A stretch of 64,000 nucleotides of DNA from Kaistia adipata DSM 17808 (GTDB lineage Bacteria; Pseudomonadota; Alphaproteobacteria; Rhizobiales; Kaistiaceae). Below, one piece after another: positions 7,744 through 16,311 of this stretch (position 1 is its first letter; every line of letters starts with the position of its first letter). Below the pieces are notes generated by a model that ran no database searches, was not told the DNA's origin, and worked only from the letters and a program-made list of their open reading frames with translations. Both the position numbers and the translations under genes were made by a program. Location of the stretch: contig NZ_KE383991.1 of assembly GCF_000423225.1 (NCBI RefSeq), forward strand, positions 1,126,217 to 1,190,216. The letters are read 5' to 3'.

Positions 7744-8595
7744 ATGTATGACTGGCTGACCGAGCACAAGATCCCGCTCGGACCCTGGATCAAGAGCTTC
7801 GTCGACTTCCTGAACCAGCACCTGCAGTGGCTGTTCGACGGAATCTCGCTCGTCCTCGGCACGCTCATCGAGGGGCTGACCGGCCTTCTGCTTGCCACGC
7901 CGCCGCTGCTCCTGACCGCGCTGTTCGCCGCCCTCGCCTACTTCCTGCACCGATCGGTCAAGCTGGCGGCCTTCACCTTCGTCGCCTTCCTGGTCGTCAT
8001 CAATCTCGGCTACTGGCAGCCGACCATCGAGACGCTGTCGCTGGTGATCTGGGCGACGCTGGTCTGCGTCGCGGTCGGCGTGCCGCTCGGCATCGCCGCG
8101 GCGCATCGGCCCTGGCTCTATGCCGGCATTCGGCCGATCCTCGACCTGATGCAGACCATCCCGACCTTCGTCTACCTGATCCCGACCCTTGTGCTGTTCG
8201 GCCTCGGCGTCGTGCCGGGCCTGATCTCGACCGTCATCTTCGCGCTGCCCGCGCCGATCCGCCTGACCCATCTCGGCATCACCTCGGTGCCGACGCAGCT
8301 GCGCGAGGCGGGCGAGGCCTTCGGCGCGACGAAGCGGCAGCTGCTCTACAAAGTGGAGCTGCCGCATGCGATGCCGACCATCATGGCCGGCATCACCCAG
8401 TGCATCATGCTGTCGCTGTCGATGGTGGTGATCGCGGCGCTGGTCGGCGCCGACGGGCTGGGCAAGCCGGTCGTCCGGGCGCTGAACTCGGTCAATATCG
8501 GCATGGGCTTCGAGGCCGGCGCGGCAATCGTGCTGCTCGCCATCGTGCTCGACCGGGTGTGCAAGCGCCCCGAACGCAAGGCCGGAGGACGCTGA
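7744..8595 (+). CDS. choW: Choline ABC transporter permease
   Basis: This 283-residue inner-membrane protein has about six to seven hydrophobic segments and the ProW/OpuAB signature. The cytoplasmic coupling loop reads REAGEAFGATKRQLLYKVELP. The N-terminal segment (YDWLTEHKIPLGPWIKSFVDFL) is typical of ChoW. It forms the channel through which choline from ChoX is imported, powered by ChoV, whose start lies 2 bases after its stop codon. Confidence 0.9.
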   Translation: MYDWLTEHKIPLGPWIKSFVDFLNQHLQWLFDGISLVLGTLIEGLTGLLLATPPLLLTALFAALAYFLHRSVKLAAFTFVAFLVVINLGYWQPTIETLSLVIWATLVCVAVGVPLGIAAAHRPWLYAGIRPILDLMQTIPTFVYLIPTLVLFGLGVVPGLISTVIFALPAPIRLTHLGITSVPTQLREAGEAFGATKRQLLYKVELPHAMPTIMAGITQCIMLSLSMVVIAALVGADGLGKPVVRALNSVNIGMGFEAGAAIVLLAIVLDRVCKRPERKAGGR

Positions 8596-8597
8596 GC

Positions 8598-9776
8598 ATG
8601 GTCGCCATCCAGTTCGACAAGGTCGACATCGTCTTCGGCGAGCGCCGCAAGCAGGCGCTCGCGCTGCTCGACCAGGGCAAGACCCGCGACGAGATCCTGG
8701 CCGAGACCGGCGCGGTGATCGGCGCCGCCGGCATCGATCTCGCCGTCGAGCGCGGTGAGATCTGCGTGCTGATGGGCCTTTCGGGCTCCGGCAAGTCGAC
8801 GGTGCTGCGCGCCGTCAACGGCCTCAACCCGGTCGCCCGTGGCGGCGTTTCGGTCCGCCACGATGGCGCGCCGGTCGAGGTCACGGACTGCGACGCCGAC
8901 CGATTGCGCGAAATCCGGATGCGTACGGTCTCGATGGTGTTCCAGCAGTTCGGCCTGCTGCCCTGGCGCACGGTGCGCGAGAATGTCGGCTTCGGGCTCG
9001 AGATCCGCGGCATGAAGGCGGCCGAGCGCAGGCGCATCGTCGACGAGAAGCTCGCCATGGTCGGGCTGGCGCAATGGGCCGACAAGCATGCGCACGAGCT
9101 TTCCGGCGGCATGCAGCAGCGCGTCGGGCTGGCGCGGGCGTTCGCGACCGACGCCGACATCCTGCTGATGGACGAGCCGTTCTCGGCGCTCGATCCCCTG
9201 ATCCGCGACAAGATGCAGGACGAGCTCCTGGAGCTGCAGCGGCGGATCCAGAAGACCATCCTCTTCGTCAGCCACGATCTCGACGAGGCGATGAAGATCG
9301 GCAACAAGATCGCCATCATGGAGGCCGGCCGCATCGTCCAGTGCGGTACGGCGGAAGACATCCTGCTCCGCCCGGCGACGCCCTATGTGGCGGAATTCGT
9401 CAAGCACACCAATCCCTTGAACGTGCTGCGCGGCCATTCCGTGATGACGCCCGCCTGTTCGGTCCGGCGCGACGACGGCACGGTGCTGCTCGATCGCGAC
9501 GGGCTGGTGCGCATGCGCGTCGACGCCGGCGACCGCCCGGTCGGCGTCGAAGTGAACGGCCGCGAGGGCAGCCTCGGCCGCGTCAACGGCAATGCCGGCG
9601 CCTTCGACACGCCCTGCGATATCATCGTGGCCCCGGTCGAGCTGAAGCTCGCCACCACGATCGCACTGAAGCGGAAGACCGACCATCCGATCATCTTCGT
9701 CGATGCGGAGGGCAAGCTGGCCGGCCTCTGCGGCGACGACGAGATCTATGGCAGCCTGCTCCGTCGCAGCGCCTAA
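8598..9776 (+). CDS. choV: Choline ABC transporter ATP-binding protein
   Basis: A GGAGG site about 9 bases before ATG 8598 sets the start, giving 392 residues. The ATPase core shows Walker A GLSGSGKST, signature LSGGMQQRVGLARA and Walker B ILLMDEPFSALDP, followed by VSHDLDEAMKIG. The N-terminal extension (KQALALLDQGKTRDEILAETG) is typical of ProV/OpuAA-type quaternary-amine importers. The C-terminal 110 residues resemble a regulatory CBS-like region. It completes the choXWV operon and converges on the M24 peptidase gene 3 bases away. Confidence 0.9.
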   Translation: MVAIQFDKVDIVFGERRKQALALLDQGKTRDEILAETGAVIGAAGIDLAVERGEICVLMGLSGSGKSTVLRAVNGLNPVARGGVSVRHDGAPVEVTDCDADRLREIRMRTVSMVFQQFGLLPWRTVRENVGFGLEIRGMKAAERRRIVDEKLAMVGLAQWADKHAHELSGGMQQRVGLARAFATDADILLMDEPFSALDPLIRDKMQDELLELQRRIQKTILFVSHDLDEAMKIGNKIAIMEAGRIVQCGTAEDILLRPATPYVAEFVKHTNPLNVLRGHSVMTPACSVRRDDGTVLLDRDGLVRMRVDAGDRPVGVEVNGREGSLGRVNGNAGAFDTPCDIIVAPVELKLATTIALKRKTDHPIIFVDAEGKLAGLCGDDEIYGSLLRRSA

Positions 9777-9779
9777 GCC

Positions 9780-10958
9780 CTAGATCAACCTGACGATTTC
9801 GTCCTGGATCGGCGTCATCACGCTGGGTCCGGCGACGGGATCAAGGAAGACGTTGATCTCCAGCCGGACGCCGAATTCGGGCAGGTAGATCGCCGGCTCG
9901 ATGGAAAAACCGGTGCGCGGCAGGATGCGGCGAGTGTCGTGCGTCTCGAGATTGTCGAGGTTGACGCCGAGCCCGTGCAGCCACTTGCCAGGCCCCATGC
10001 TGTGGCCGGTGCGATGGTGGAAATTCTCGCCATAGCCGGCCACCGAAATGATGCCACGGGCAACGTCGTCGACCTGCCAGCCCTCCAGCACCACGCCCGA
10101 TTGCCAAGCCTTTTCAATTGCTTCGAGCGCACCGTCGCGGGCGCGGCGGACGATGTCGAACACGGATTGCAGCTTCGGCGGCACAACGGCACCGGCATAG
10201 GCGCCCCAGGCGATGTCGGAATAGACGTTGCGCTCGCCCGGATAGCGCGCCCAGAAATCGATCAACAGCCAGTCGCCGGCGCCGATCGGGGCGGATCCCT
10301 CCGGCTGGGGCTCGTAGGAGACGATGCCGGAATGGTGGTTCACCTGCACGACCGGCGCTCCCTCCGTCTCCAGGCCGAGGCGCTCGAACTCGGAAAAGAT
10401 GAAGCGCTGCAGCGCGTATTCCGTTAGCGGTTCGTTAACCCTGATGGCCGTTTTCACGCGCTCGAAGGCGGCGTCCTTGATGCCGGCAACGACGACGCAG
10501 GCGCGCTTGTGGGATTGAATCGCAAAATCGTCCCAGGCGGCGGCCGAGACCTGGAACAGGTCGGCCGAGGTGATGATGGCGTGGCCCCAGCTCCGGATCA
10601 GTTCGACCGTGCCGGCATCGGCGAAGGCGACGGCAGGGACGCCGCCCTCTTCCGAATATTCCATCGCCAGCCTCCGTGCCGGCCCGAGCAGTTCCCGAAG
10701 CATCGCCCGCATCTCGACCCAACCGCGATAGATCCGCTTCTCGAGGTCGACATCGTGGAAGAAGAACTGGTCCACGGTGTGGATCAGGAGCACTGGCACG
10801 CCGTCCCGCGGCACGACCAGGAAGGCGCGCCGGGTCGGCTGCCGGACGACGCCGAGGATGTGCCAGAGCAGCGGATTGCTGCCGCGATAGTCGACCAGCA
10901 GCCAGGCGTCGATGCCCTCTTCCTGCATGAAGCGCTGGGCGGTGTCGAGATCGAACAT
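9780..10958 (-). CDS. M24-family metallopeptidase (Xaa-Pro dipeptidase-like)
   Basis: Starting at MFDLDTAQRF (10958; an in-frame ATG at 10973 adds five residues) the protein has 392 residues. It has the creatinase/prolidase N-terminal domain followed by a pita-bread catalytic domain. Metal ligands are visible in order: aspartates in LIDFWARYPG and YSDIAWG, histidine in HHRTGHSMG, and glutamates in FSIEPAIY and RLEINVFL. No signal peptide, so cytoplasmic. It is the last gene of a minus-strand group with a monooxygenase, an aminotransferase and a PotABCD-like importer, so its substrate may be an imported proline peptide or a related C-N compound. Confidence 0.8.
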   Translation of the reverse strand: MFDLDTAQRFMQEEGIDAWLLVDYRGSNPLLWHILGVVRQPTRRAFLVVPRDGVPVLLIHTVDQFFFHDVDLEKRIYRGWVEMRAMLRELLGPARRLAMEYSEEGGVPAVAFADAGTVELIRSWGHAIITSADLFQVSAAAWDDFAIQSHKRACVVVAGIKDAAFERVKTAIRVNEPLTEYALQRFIFSEFERLGLETEGAPVVQVNHHSGIVSYEPQPEGSAPIGAGDWLLIDFWARYPGERNVYSDIAWGAYAGAVVPPKLQSVFDIVRRARDGALEAIEKAWQSGVVLEGWQVDDVARGIISVAGYGENFHHRTGHSMGPGKWLHGLGVNLDNLETHDTRRILPRTGFSIEPAIYLPEFGVRLEINVFLDPVAGPSVMTPIQDEIVRLI

Positions 10959-10988
10959 CGGCTGACTTTCCATAGACGGATGGGCTCT

Positions 10989-11110
10989 TCACCTCTCCCA
11001 TAGGGAGAGGTCGACGCACAACGTGCGGCGGATGAGGGGATCAACCTTGTACGATGAGGTCACAACCCCTCACCCGGCCCTGCGGGCCGACCTCTCCCCA
11101 TGGGAGAGGT
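10989..11110. repeat. Intergenic palindromic repeat, family A copy 1
   Basis: The outer arms CACCTCTCCC and GGGAGAGGT enclose a GGTGAGGG/CCCTCACCC-type core and short GC-rich hairpins. It fills the gap between the M24 peptidase and monooxygenase genes. Four further copies occur in the window. Confidence 0.75.
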
Positions 11111-11121
11111 AACGAAGCCCC

Positions 11122-12492
11122 CTACCCCCGCCGGTACTTCCGGCCGGGGTGGTCGTCGCGCAACTGCCTCTGCCCCGCGCCATAGAGGCTCTCGCGAAAC
11201 GTTGAGCCCGCATAGGCCGGGCGCATCAGGCCGCGCCGGCGCAATTCCGGCACGACGTATTTCACCGTGTCGGCGAAGGTGCCGGGGCGGATCGCGTAGG
11301 TGATGTTGAAGCCGTCGAGATCGGCGATTTCGACCCAGCGCTGCATCTCGTCAGCGATGGTCGCGCCGGAGCCGACGAATTTCGGGCCCATGCCGCCGAC
11401 GCCCATGTAGTGGGCGATGTCGCGCAGGGTCCAGACGACGTCCGGATCGGCCCCGGCGAAGAGGTGACGGGTGAAATGCGCCGCGTTCGGGTTGATGTCG
11501 GTCAGCGGCCGGTCGGGATCGAGCTTCGAGACGTCGAGGCCGAGCGGCCCGGCGAACTGCACCATCGCGCCCTCGTAGTCGGCGTAGGAGAGCAGTTCGG
11601 CATATTTCTCGTCCGCCTCGCCGTCCGTCGCGCCAGCGACGATGGTGGTGACGGCGAAGATCTTGAGGCTGAGAGGATCCCGCCCCTGCGCCGCCGCGCT
11701 GGCGCGGATGTTGGCGACAACCGGCGCGATCACCTCCGGCCGCGTGCCGTGCACGAACACGCCCTCGGCATGGGTGGCGGCGAAGCTCTGGCCGCGCGCC
11801 GAAGAACCCGCCTGGAACAGCACCGGGGTGCGCTGCGGCGACGGCTCGGCGATGAAGGCGTCGGGCACGTCGAAATAGCGGCCGTGATGCGCGATCGGAT
11901 GCACCCTGGCCGGATCGACATAGATGCCCTTCGCCTTGTCAATGACGACGGCGTCGTCCTCCCAGGAGCCTTCCCAGAGCTTGTAGAGCACCTCCATGAA
12001 CTCGTCGCCGCGATCATAGCGCTCGTCATGCGAGAGCTGTTCGCCACGGCCGAGATTGCGGGCGGCGCTGTCGAGATAGGAAGTGACGATGTTCCAGCCG
12101 ACGCGGCCATTGCTCGCATGATCGAGGCTCGTCATCTTGCGGGCGAAGGCATAGGGCTGCTCGTAGGTCAGCGACACCGTCGCCGCGAAGCCGAGATGTT
12201 TCGTCACCGCCGCCATGGCCGGGATGATGGTGAGCGGATCGTTGATCGGCACCTGAATCGCATTGCGCAGCGCCGCGTCCGGCTTGCCCTCATAGACGTC
12301 GAGCATGCCCAGCACGTCCGCGAGGAAGATCGAGTCGAACCCCGCTTCCTCCAGCATCACCGCGAGCTCGGTCCAGTAGGAGAGATCCTTGTAGCGGTGC
12401 GACTGGTCTTCCGGATGACGCCAGAGGCCGGCGGAAATGTTGACCGGCGAGCAGTTCTCGAAGGCGTTCAGATGGATGGTGCGGGCGGTCAT
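11122..12492 (-). CDS. FMN-dependent monooxygenase, NtaA/SnaA/DszA family
   Basis: This 456-residue luciferase-like protein matches the two-component flavin monooxygenases that oxidise nitrilotriacetate, dibenzothiophene sulfone or related compounds. Visible landmarks are HLNAFENCSPVNISAGLWRH, FDSIFLADVLG, LDHASNGRVGWNIVTSYLD, LFQAGSSARGQSFAATHAEG and the C-terminal FNITYAIRPGTFADTV. A partner flavin reductase is not nearby. Clustering with an aminotransferase and a PotABCD-like importer suggests it attacks an imported organic nitrogen or sulfur compound; the substrate is unknown. Confidence 0.85.
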   Translation of the reverse strand: MTARTIHLNAFENCSPVNISAGLWRHPEDQSHRYKDLSYWTELAVMLEEAGFDSIFLADVLGMLDVYEGKPDAALRNAIQVPINDPLTIIPAMAAVTKHLGFAATVSLTYEQPYAFARKMTSLDHASNGRVGWNIVTSYLDSAARNLGRGEQLSHDERYDRGDEFMEVLYKLWEGSWEDDAVVIDKAKGIYVDPARVHPIAHHGRYFDVPDAFIAEPSPQRTPVLFQAGSSARGQSFAATHAEGVFVHGTRPEVIAPVVANIRASAAAQGRDPLSLKIFAVTTIVAGATDGEADEKYAELLSYADYEGAMVQFAGPLGLDVSKLDPDRPLTDINPNAAHFTRHLFAGADPDVVWTLRDIAHYMGVGGMGPKFVGSGATIADEMQRWVEIADLDGFNITYAIRPGTFADTVKYVVPELRRRGLMRPAYAGSTFRESLYGAGQRQLRDDHPGRKYRRG

Positions 12493-12549
12493 GGGGACAT
12501 CCGGACTGTTTGGAAGCGGGCGACGGGCATGATCTGACTTCTCACAACA

Positions 12550-12681
12550 CCATCCTCAACATGCTGAGGAGGCCCGAAGGGCCGTCTCGAAGCACGCAGG
12601 GCGATCGTGCCGATTGATACCTGCCCTCAGCTCGTGCGTCCTTCGAGACGGCTTGCTCCGCAAGCCTCCTCAGGATGTTGG
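12550..12681. repeat. Intergenic palindromic repeat, family C copy 1
   Basis: The left half CATCCTCAACATGCTGAGGA plus GGCCCGAAGGGCCGTCTCGA mirrors the right half CTTCGAGACGG ... CCTCCTCAGGATGTTGG. It fills the gap between the monooxygenase and aminotransferase genes. A second, interrupted copy is at 13911-14252. Confidence 0.7.
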
Positions 12682-12711
12682 GAGCCGTGGGCTGCATGAC
12701 TGCCATTGAAC

Positions 12712-13842
12712 CTATGTCGACCCCGCCGGTTCGGCATCGGCATAGGTCGTCGCCACCGCCTCGATCGCAGCGTCGAGGTCGACGGGCTGGCCCAGCGCTG
12801 CGAGCGCCTGGCCATAGGCGACGACATTGGCCAGCACCGGCCGGTAGGCGGCGCGGGCGGCGGTGTGGTTCAACCGGACCAGCAGCGCCTCGACGCCGCC
12901 GACGCCGGGGCTGATCGCGGTCCCCTCACCCGCGCTTGCCGCCGCGACCAGCGCGTCGACATCGATGCCGCTAGGCACCGGCACGGCGGTGACGAGCGCC
13001 GAGGCGGCCGCGTCATCCTCGATCCACAGCGCGACACCGAGCGCCCGCAGGCCGGCGCGGGTGGCGCGCATGGCGAGCTGGTGGCGCTCGATCACGGTTT
13101 CGACGCCCTCTTCCTCCGCCTCGATCCGGTCGAGCGCCGCATCGAGCGCCCAGAATTCCAACGGCGCCGGCGTGCCGGGCAGCGCATCGGCGCCGCGATC
13201 CAGCCAGTTCTCCTTGAGGTCGAGCAGCGACAGGGTCGAAAGCCGCAGGGCGGGCGCCTCGGCAATCCTGGCCCAGGCGGCCTCGCTGACCGAGATGGCG
13301 GAAAGGCCGGCCGGCCCGGCCAGCGCCTTCTGCGGGCCGATGATCGCGATGTCGATGCCGAGCGTCTGAACCTCGAACGGATGCGCGCCGATCGAAGCGA
13401 CGGCATCGACGACCAGCAGCGCGCCGCGCGCCTTGGCGGCTGCGGCGATCGCCGGCAGCGGGTTCAGGGATCCGTTCGCCGCCTCGCCATGCACCAGCAC
13501 GACGACATCGACCCGTTCCATGCCGTCGAGCGCCGCCTGGAACGCCGCCAGCTCGACCGGCTTCCCGAGCTCGGCCACGACATTTTCGACATCAGCGCCA
13601 CCCCGGCGCAGCCAGGTCGCGAAATACTCGCCATAGGGGCTGGTGACGACGTTGAGGACGCGAAGGCCCGGCTTGGCGAGGCTGGCCGCGACCGCCTCCA
13701 GCGCCACGACCGCCTCGGCCTGGACGAAGACGACATCGTCGAAGCTCCGCATCAGCGCGCCGATCCGGTCGGCGAGCACGGCATAGCCGACGCTGGGATA
13801 GGCGGGCGGATCGAGCAGGTCTTCGGCAGCGAACTCAGTCAT
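12712..13842 (-). CDS. Class V pyridoxal-phosphate aminotransferase (alanine/serine/ureidoglycine-glyoxylate type)
   Basis: The 376-residue protein has the fold-type I pattern of AGXT/PucG-like enzymes. Cofactor region: RVLNVVTSPYGEYFATW near the N-terminus, LVVDAVASIGAHPF (aspartate against the pyridine nitrogen) and the Schiff-base lysine in IIGPQKALAGPAGL. The C-terminal domain includes GEGTAISPGVGG and VRLNHTAA. Family members transfer an amino group to glyoxylate or pyruvate. The neighbouring monooxygenase could generate the amine or glyoxylate, but the true substrate cannot be read from the sequence. Confidence 0.8.
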   Translation of the reverse strand: MTEFAAEDLLDPPAYPSVGYAVLADRIGALMRSFDDVVFVQAEAVVALEAVAASLAKPGLRVLNVVTSPYGEYFATWLRRGGADVENVVAELGKPVELAAFQAALDGMERVDVVVLVHGEAANGSLNPLPAIAAAAKARGALLVVDAVASIGAHPFEVQTLGIDIAIIGPQKALAGPAGLSAISVSEAAWARIAEAPALRLSTLSLLDLKENWLDRGADALPGTPAPLEFWALDAALDRIEAEEEGVETVIERHQLAMRATRAGLRALGVALWIEDDAAASALVTAVPVPSGIDVDALVAAASAGEGTAISPGVGGVEALLVRLNHTAARAAYRPVLANVVAYGQALAALGQPVDLDAAIEAVATTYADAEPAGST

Positions 13843-14036
13843 CGATTATCGTCTCTTGCTGGAACCAGGTCCGGGGAACCTGGCTTTTCAAGCTTTGCTG
13901 GGAGAATACCGTCCTCAACATCCTGAGGAGGCCCGGAGGACCGTCTCGAAGGACGCAGGTGCTGGTGCGCGCTCAAGGGGAACTGGCAGACGCGTCGTGC
14001 GTCCTTCGAGACGGCTTTCTGCGAAAGCCTCCTCAG

Positions 14037-14239
14037 TGTCTGGCCCGTAATTGGACAAGGCCCGCCACGCCGCCTTCCCTTCACCTCTCCCTGAGGGAGA
14101 GGTCGGAGCGAAGCTCCGGGTGAGGGGATAGGGAACCATCCGGATAGGGCGTAACCCCTCACCCGCCGGCCTTCGGCCGTCGACCTCTCCCTCAGGGAGA
14201 GGTGAAAGAAGAGTGCCCCCTGCGTTGCGGGCCCAGACA
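14037..14239. mobile_element. 203-bp MITE-like element carrying a family A repeat
   Basis: The ends read TGTCTGGCCCG and, inverted, TGTCTGGGCCCG (one base gap). The flanks are identical 5-base CTCAG sequences at 14032-14036 and 14240-14244, and removing the element plus one CTCAG restores a family C repeat like that at 12550-12681. It contains no open frame for a transposase, so it would need an enzyme in trans. The interior holds the family A repeat at 14081-14204. Confidence 0.55.
14081..14204. repeat. Intergenic palindromic repeat, family A copy 2
   Basis: Arms TCACCTCTCCCTGAGGGAGA and its mirror at 14181-14204 enclose GGAGCGAAGCTCCGGGTGAG and CCTCACCCGCCGGCC. It lies inside the putative 203-bp insertion. 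Confidence 0.75.
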
Positions 14240-14286
14240 CTCAGGATGTCGGGGAATGGGGACTGCAATCTCTCCGCCTCCATCGT

Positions 14287-15135
14287 CTAGCCAGCCCCAG
14301 CCCGCCCTGGCTTCCGGCTCAGCTGGAAGCAGAGCGCGGCCAGCCCGAGCAGGGTCACCGTGAACAGGAAGACCACGGTCGCCGCCGCGTAGACGGAAGG
14401 CGCCGGGCCATATTGCAGGCTGCCATAGAGATAGACCGGCAGCGTGTTGACGGTCGGCGTGGTCAGGAACGCCGCGACGACGAGGTTGTCGAAGCAGAAG
14501 GCGTAGGACATCAGCCCGCCGGCGAGGATCGCCGGCAGGAGCTGCGGCAGGATGATGAACCAGAGCGTCTTCAGGCGCGTGCTGCCGAGATCGGCCGCGG
14601 CCTCCTCCAGCCTCGGATCGAGCGTCAGAGCGCGGGCCCGGACAATGAGCGCCGTGACGGCGATCGCCGCCGGCGTGATGCCGGCGATCAGCGTCGCGGC
14701 GCCGAGCGGCACGCCGGTGACGGCATAGAACAGCAGCAGCGACACGCCGATGACCACTTCCGGCACAATCAGCAGGATGTAGGTCAGCCCCGACAGCCAC
14801 CAGCGCACCCGGGCGCTGGGATGGCGCACCAGCGCGTAGCCGAGCGAGGTCCCCATGGCGAGCGCGATCAGCGCCGCCCAGAAGGCGACATAGAGGCTGG
14901 TCTGGACGGAGCGCCGCAGCGCCAGGTCGTTCCAGGCGGCCGGATACCAGTCGAGCGTCCAGCCGGTGAACTGCGCCGTCTGCTTGCCGACGATGCCGGC
15001 ATTGAACGAATAGAGGATCGAGACGGCGATCGGCGCGAACAGGAACAGGATCGCGAGCGCGAACCAGAGCGCCAGCCCGGCATCGGTGGCGCGGACGGCG
15101 CCCTGCCCCTTCGTGCTGACGGCGCGCGCGGTCAT
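14287..15135 (-). CDS. ABC transporter permease, PotC-like
   Basis: The ATG at 15135 overlaps the stop of the preceding permease as ATGA, giving 282 residues. Six membrane segments are apparent, beginning LWFALAILFLFAPIAVSILY, with the permease coupling motif EEAAADLGSTRLKTLWFIILP. It belongs to the spermidine/putrescine/opine class of importers (PotC/YdcV). With the adjacent PotB-like protein it forms the membrane channel. The transported compound is unknown; polyamine-like compounds are the family default. Confidence 0.85.
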   Translation of the reverse strand: MTARAVSTKGQGAVRATDAGLALWFALAILFLFAPIAVSILYSFNAGIVGKQTAQFTGWTLDWYPAAWNDLALRRSVQTSLYVAFWAALIALAMGTSLGYALVRHPSARVRWWLSGLTYILLIVPEVVIGVSLLLFYAVTGVPLGAATLIAGITPAAIAVTALIVRARALTLDPRLEEAAADLGSTRLKTLWFIILPQLLPAILAGGLMSYAFCFDNLVVAAFLTTPTVNTLPVYLYGSLQYGPAPSVYAAATVVFLFTVTLLGLAALCFQLSRKPGRAGAG

Positions 15136-16022
15136 GCCGGCACCGTGGCGAAGCCCTTGGTCAGGCGCGCCAGCGCCGCGACGAGGATGGCGACCGCGAT
15201 CAGCACCAGCACGGCCATGGCCGAGCCGAGCGCATAGTTCTGCGACTGCATGTATTGCGACTGGATCGCCTGCCCCATCAGCACGCCGCGGCTGCCGCCG
15301 AGCAGGCGCGGGATCACCATCTCGCCCAGCATCGGCACGGCGGTGAGCAGCACGGCGGTGGCGATGCCCGGCCGCGCGAGCGGCAGCGTCACCGCGTAGA
15401 AGGTTTGCCAACGACTGGCGCCGAGGTCGCGGCTCGCCTCCAGCAGCGCCGGCGGAATGCGGTCGAGCACGACGAAGAGCGGCACGATGGCAATCGGCAG
15501 GTAGGCATAGACCATGCCGATGAAGACCGCCGTCTTGGTATCGAGCAGGTCAAGCGGCCCGGAATGCAGATGAAGCGCGTTGAGCACGGTCTCCAAGACA
15601 CCGCCGCGCGCCAGGAGGATCTGCCAGGACATGACGCGGACGAGGAACGACGAGAAATAGGGAACGAGGATCAGCACCAGCGCCAGCGTGCGGAAGCGGC
15701 CGGCCTTGCGGGCGATGAAATAGGCGACCGGGAAGGCGACCGCGAGACAGAGCGCCGAGGCCGTCACCGCGAACTGCACCGTGCGCAGGAAGGTCGTCAG
15801 GTAGAAGCCGGAAAGCGCGGTCTGGTAGTTCTTCAGCGTGAAGCCGAGCTCGACCGCGCCGAACAGCGAGTTGCCGAAGGAATAGACGACGGTGAAGCAA
15901 AGCGGCGCCAGGAAGAACACCGCCAGCCAGAGCGTCGGGATCGCGGCGAAGCCATGATCGGCCCACCGCACCGGCGCGGCAAGCCGGGCGTTGGCGCGAT
16001 CAGGTTGCTTCACGAAGGTCAT
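15132..16022 (-). CDS. ABC transporter permease, PotB-like
   Basis: This 296-residue protein has six predicted membrane segments (FAAIPTLWLAVFFLAPLCFT first) and the coupling motif LEASRDLGASRWQTFYAVTLP. The sequence around the fourth loop (PRLLGGSRGVLMGQAIQSQY) is typical of PotB. It overlaps the PotC-like gene by 4 bases, and is separated from the binding-protein gene upstream by 289 bases that contain a family B repeat. Confidence 0.85.
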   Translation of the reverse strand: MTFVKQPDRANARLAAPVRWADHGFAAIPTLWLAVFFLAPLCFTVVYSFGNSLFGAVELGFTLKNYQTALSGFYLTTFLRTVQFAVTASALCLAVAFPVAYFIARKAGRFRTLALVLILVPYFSSFLVRVMSWQILLARGGVLETVLNALHLHSGPLDLLDTKTAVFIGMVYAYLPIAIVPLFVVLDRIPPALLEASRDLGASRWQTFYAVTLPLARPGIATAVLLTAVPMLGEMVIPRLLGGSRGVLMGQAIQSQYMQSQNYALGSAMAVLVLIAVAILVAALARLTKGFATVPA

Positions 16023-16096
16023 TGGTCCTCTGGATGCCAGCTCATCTCATCCTGCGCATCGTCCCTTGCACAACGCAGCTCGTGATCCTGCTCCGC

Positions 16097-16266
16097 CATC
16101 ATCCTGAGGTGCTTCGCGTGAGCGAAGCCTCGAAGGAGCGTCCAGCCAGATGCTCTCGTGTTCAGACACAGCGTAGAACTGCGATGAAATCCGTCCGCGA
16201 TCGGCATCAGGGCGTTCCCTGGACCCTCCTTCGAGGCCCGGCTTCGCCGGGCACCTCAGGATGATG
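16097..16266. repeat. Intergenic palindromic repeat, family B copy 1
   Basis: CATCATCCTGAGGTGCTTCG at the left pairs with CGGGCACCTCAGGATGATGG at the right; the interior has CGAAGCCTCGAAGGAGCGTC and its mirror CCTCCTTCGAGGCC. It lies inside the PotD-PotB gap of the operon. Two further copies are at 35107 and 42742. Confidence 0.75.
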
Positions 16267-16311
16267 GTCGAGATATGTGAAGGCGTTCCTTGGATAAAAC
16301 GCGCTCGCTCC

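Larger units (their letters stand above)
13911..14252. repeat. Family C repeat copy 2, interrupted by an inserted element
   Basis: Left half (13911-13958) and right half up to CCTCCTCAG at 14036 match copy 1. The expected continuation GATGTCGG is found only at 14245, after 203 bases of extra sequence flanked by CTCAG on both sides. Confidence 0.65.

Noticed and set aside
12706-13926. Plus-strand frame of 406 codons opposite the aminotransferase
   Set aside because: The minus strand has the complete aminotransferase with its lysine motif; this frame shows only shadow composition.
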